The position numbers and the translations under genes are program-made. Positions 15,313 through 16,058 of a DNA stretch of 16,058 nucleotides are shown here, piece after piece. Source of the stretch: an uncultured Lentisphaeria bacterium (GTDB lineage Bacteria; Verrucomicrobiota; Lentisphaeria; Victivallales; Victivallaceae); contig CALABZ010000121.1 in NCBI GenBank assembly GCA_937888615.1, positions 1-16,058 on the forward strand. The letters run 5' to 3'. Positions within the stretch are counted from its first letter, which is position 1; the number at the start of each line of letters is the position of its first letter. Under the pieces are notes generated by a model. It made no database searches, had not been told where the DNA came from, and worked only from the letters and a program-made list of their open reading frames with translations.

Positions 15313-15936
15313 ATGGACATGTTCTATAATCGTTTGGCTGAATTGAAAATCGTTCCTGTGGTCGCAATCGAAGAGGCTCATAATGCGGGGAAGCTTGGAG
15401 ACGCTCTTTGTGCCGGTGGTCTGCCGGTGGCGGAAGTGACATTTCGGACGGCGGCCGCCGCCGAAAGTATCCGGATTTTGGCGGAACGCGGCGATATGAC
15501 GGTCGGAGCCGGTACGGTTCTGACGGTGACACAGGCCAAGGAAGCGGTGGACAACGGCGCCAAATTCATTGTTTCGCCGGGTTTTTGCCGTTCAGTTGTC
15601 GAATATTGTATCGAAAACCGTATTTCGGTGCTGCCCGGCATCTGTACACCCACCGAAATTTGCTATGCACTCGAATATGGATTGCAGGTCGTTAAATTTT
15701 TCCCGGCGTCGTCTTACGGCGGGCTGAAGACGTTGAAAGCGTTGAGTGCGGCTTTTACCAGTTTCCGTTTTGTACCGACCGGCGGCATTGACGCTTCCAA
15801 TATCAAGGAATACCTTGATTTCAAGCGTGTTCTGGCCTGCGGCGGCAGTTGGATGGTCAAAACCGACTTGATCAGCGGGCAGAAATTCGATAAGATTCGC
15901 GAGCTCACGGCGGAAGCCGTCAGCCTGGTAAAATGA
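15313..15936 (+). CDS. eda: 2-dehydro-3-deoxyphosphogluconate (KDPG)/4-hydroxy-2-oxoglutarate aldolase
   Basis: 207 residues, the usual length for the family. The ATG at 15313 follows AAGGAG at 7 bases. The enzyme is a class I (Schiff-base) aldolase that splits KDPG into pyruvate and glyceraldehyde 3-phosphate in the cytoplasm, the last step of the Entner-Doudoroff and uronate routes. Visible landmarks are IVPVVAIEE, VAEVTFRT with Glu41, VGAGTVLT, FIVSPGF, LPGICTPTE, the Schiff-base lysine Lys128 in VVKFFPAS, and the phosphate-binding FVPTGGI and LACGGSWM. It follows the divergent esterase gene and precedes a lipoprotein gene by 29 bases. Next to a putative pectin or uronate locus, it is likely the step that drains sugar acids into glycolysis. 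Confidence 0.95.
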   Translation: MDMFYNRLAELKIVPVVAIEEAHNAGKLGDALCAGGLPVAEVTFRTAAAAESIRILAERGDMTVGAGTVLTVTQAKEAVDNGAKFIVSPGFCRSVVEYCIENRISVLPGICTPTEICYALEYGLQVVKFFPASSYGGLKTLKALSAAFTSFRFVPTGGIDASNIKEYLDFKRVLACGGSWMVKTDLISGQKFDKIRELTAEAVSLVK

Positions 15937-15965
15937 ATTTTAACCATATATATAGGGGAATATCG

Positions 15966-16058
15966 ATGAAAAAGATCATGATGCTTCTAGTGTGCGCCGG
16001 AATGCTGGCGGTCCTTACCGGCTGTACCTCGGCCGTTACCACCAATCGCTTGAACGAT
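15966..16058 (+). CDS. Lipoprotein, N-terminal fragment (cut by window end)
   Basis: The ATG at 15966 is preceded by AGGGGAA (15954-15960) at 5 bases. The 31 visible residues are a lipoprotein signal: MKKIMMLLVCAGMLAVLTGC, then TSAVTTNRLND, with the lipobox LTGC at residues 17-20. The mature protein would be anchored by Cys20. Ser at +2 suggests outer-membrane sorting if the Lol rule holds. The gap of 29 bases from the aldolase stop suggests co-transcription. The function cannot be told. Confidence 0.8.
   Translation, partial: MKKIMMLLVCAGMLAVLTGCTSAVTTNRLND

Noticed and set aside
1..16058. tRNA, rRNA, CRISPR array or riboswitch
   Set aside because: Reading both strands, I saw no tRNA cloverleaf, rRNA segment, regularly spaced repeat array or recognisable riboswitch core. 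A covariance-model scan would be needed to exclude small RNAs.

Overview
The window reads as part of a carbohydrate-utilisation island from a Lentisphaerota-type bacterium (Victivallis-like; Kiritimatiellota or Planctomycetota are possible alternatives). This rests on the pseudopilin N-terminus at 78-764 (FTLIELLVVIAIIAIL followed by LLPALNQAR, a hallmark of those phyla), very large multi-domain CAZyme-like proteins, and an SSS-type symporter where a Bacteroidetes locus would have SusCD. The assignment is inference; no rRNA or other marker is present.

Layout. 78-764: pseudopilin. 765-916: gene-free gap with a terminator-like hairpin. 917-4409: secreted GH123/DUF4091-like protein with a C-terminal TolB-type propeller. 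Its reading frame is broken by 45 bases of Illumina P5/TruSeq adapter left in the assembly (1349-1393); deleting one 64-base unit restores a single 1142-residue frame. 4465-5682: cytoplasmic seven-bladed propeller of unknown function behind a good promoter. 5648-7582: GH42/GHL6-like glycosidase overlapping the previous gene. 7621-11430: secreted protein resembling PL26 exo-rhamnogalacturonan lyases (PcRGLX/YetA). 11568-13868: sodium:solute symporter. 13939-15180, minus strand: CE15-like glucuronoyl esterase without a signal peptide. 15191-15312: divergent regulatory gap with a palindrome and promoter. 15313-15936: KDPG/KHG aldolase. 15966-16058: start of a lipoprotein gene cut by the window edge.

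Working model (inference): two exported proteins depolymerise or bind a uronate- or rhamnose-containing glycan outside the cytoplasm, the symporter imports small products, the cytoplasmic glycosidase, esterase and propeller protein finish them, and the aldolase feeds the sugar acid into central metabolism. The steps between an unsaturated uronate and KDPG (GH105, isomerase, KDG kinase) are not in this window.

The most notable non-gene structure is a 122-base direct repeat (about 89% identical, gapless) that flanks the symporter. The right copy is the 3' end of the esterase gene plus its downstream hairpin. The left copy is an esterase-tail remnant that also supplies the last codons and the stop of the PL26-like gene. 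This records an old duplication or insertion that placed the symporter between two formerly convergent genes.
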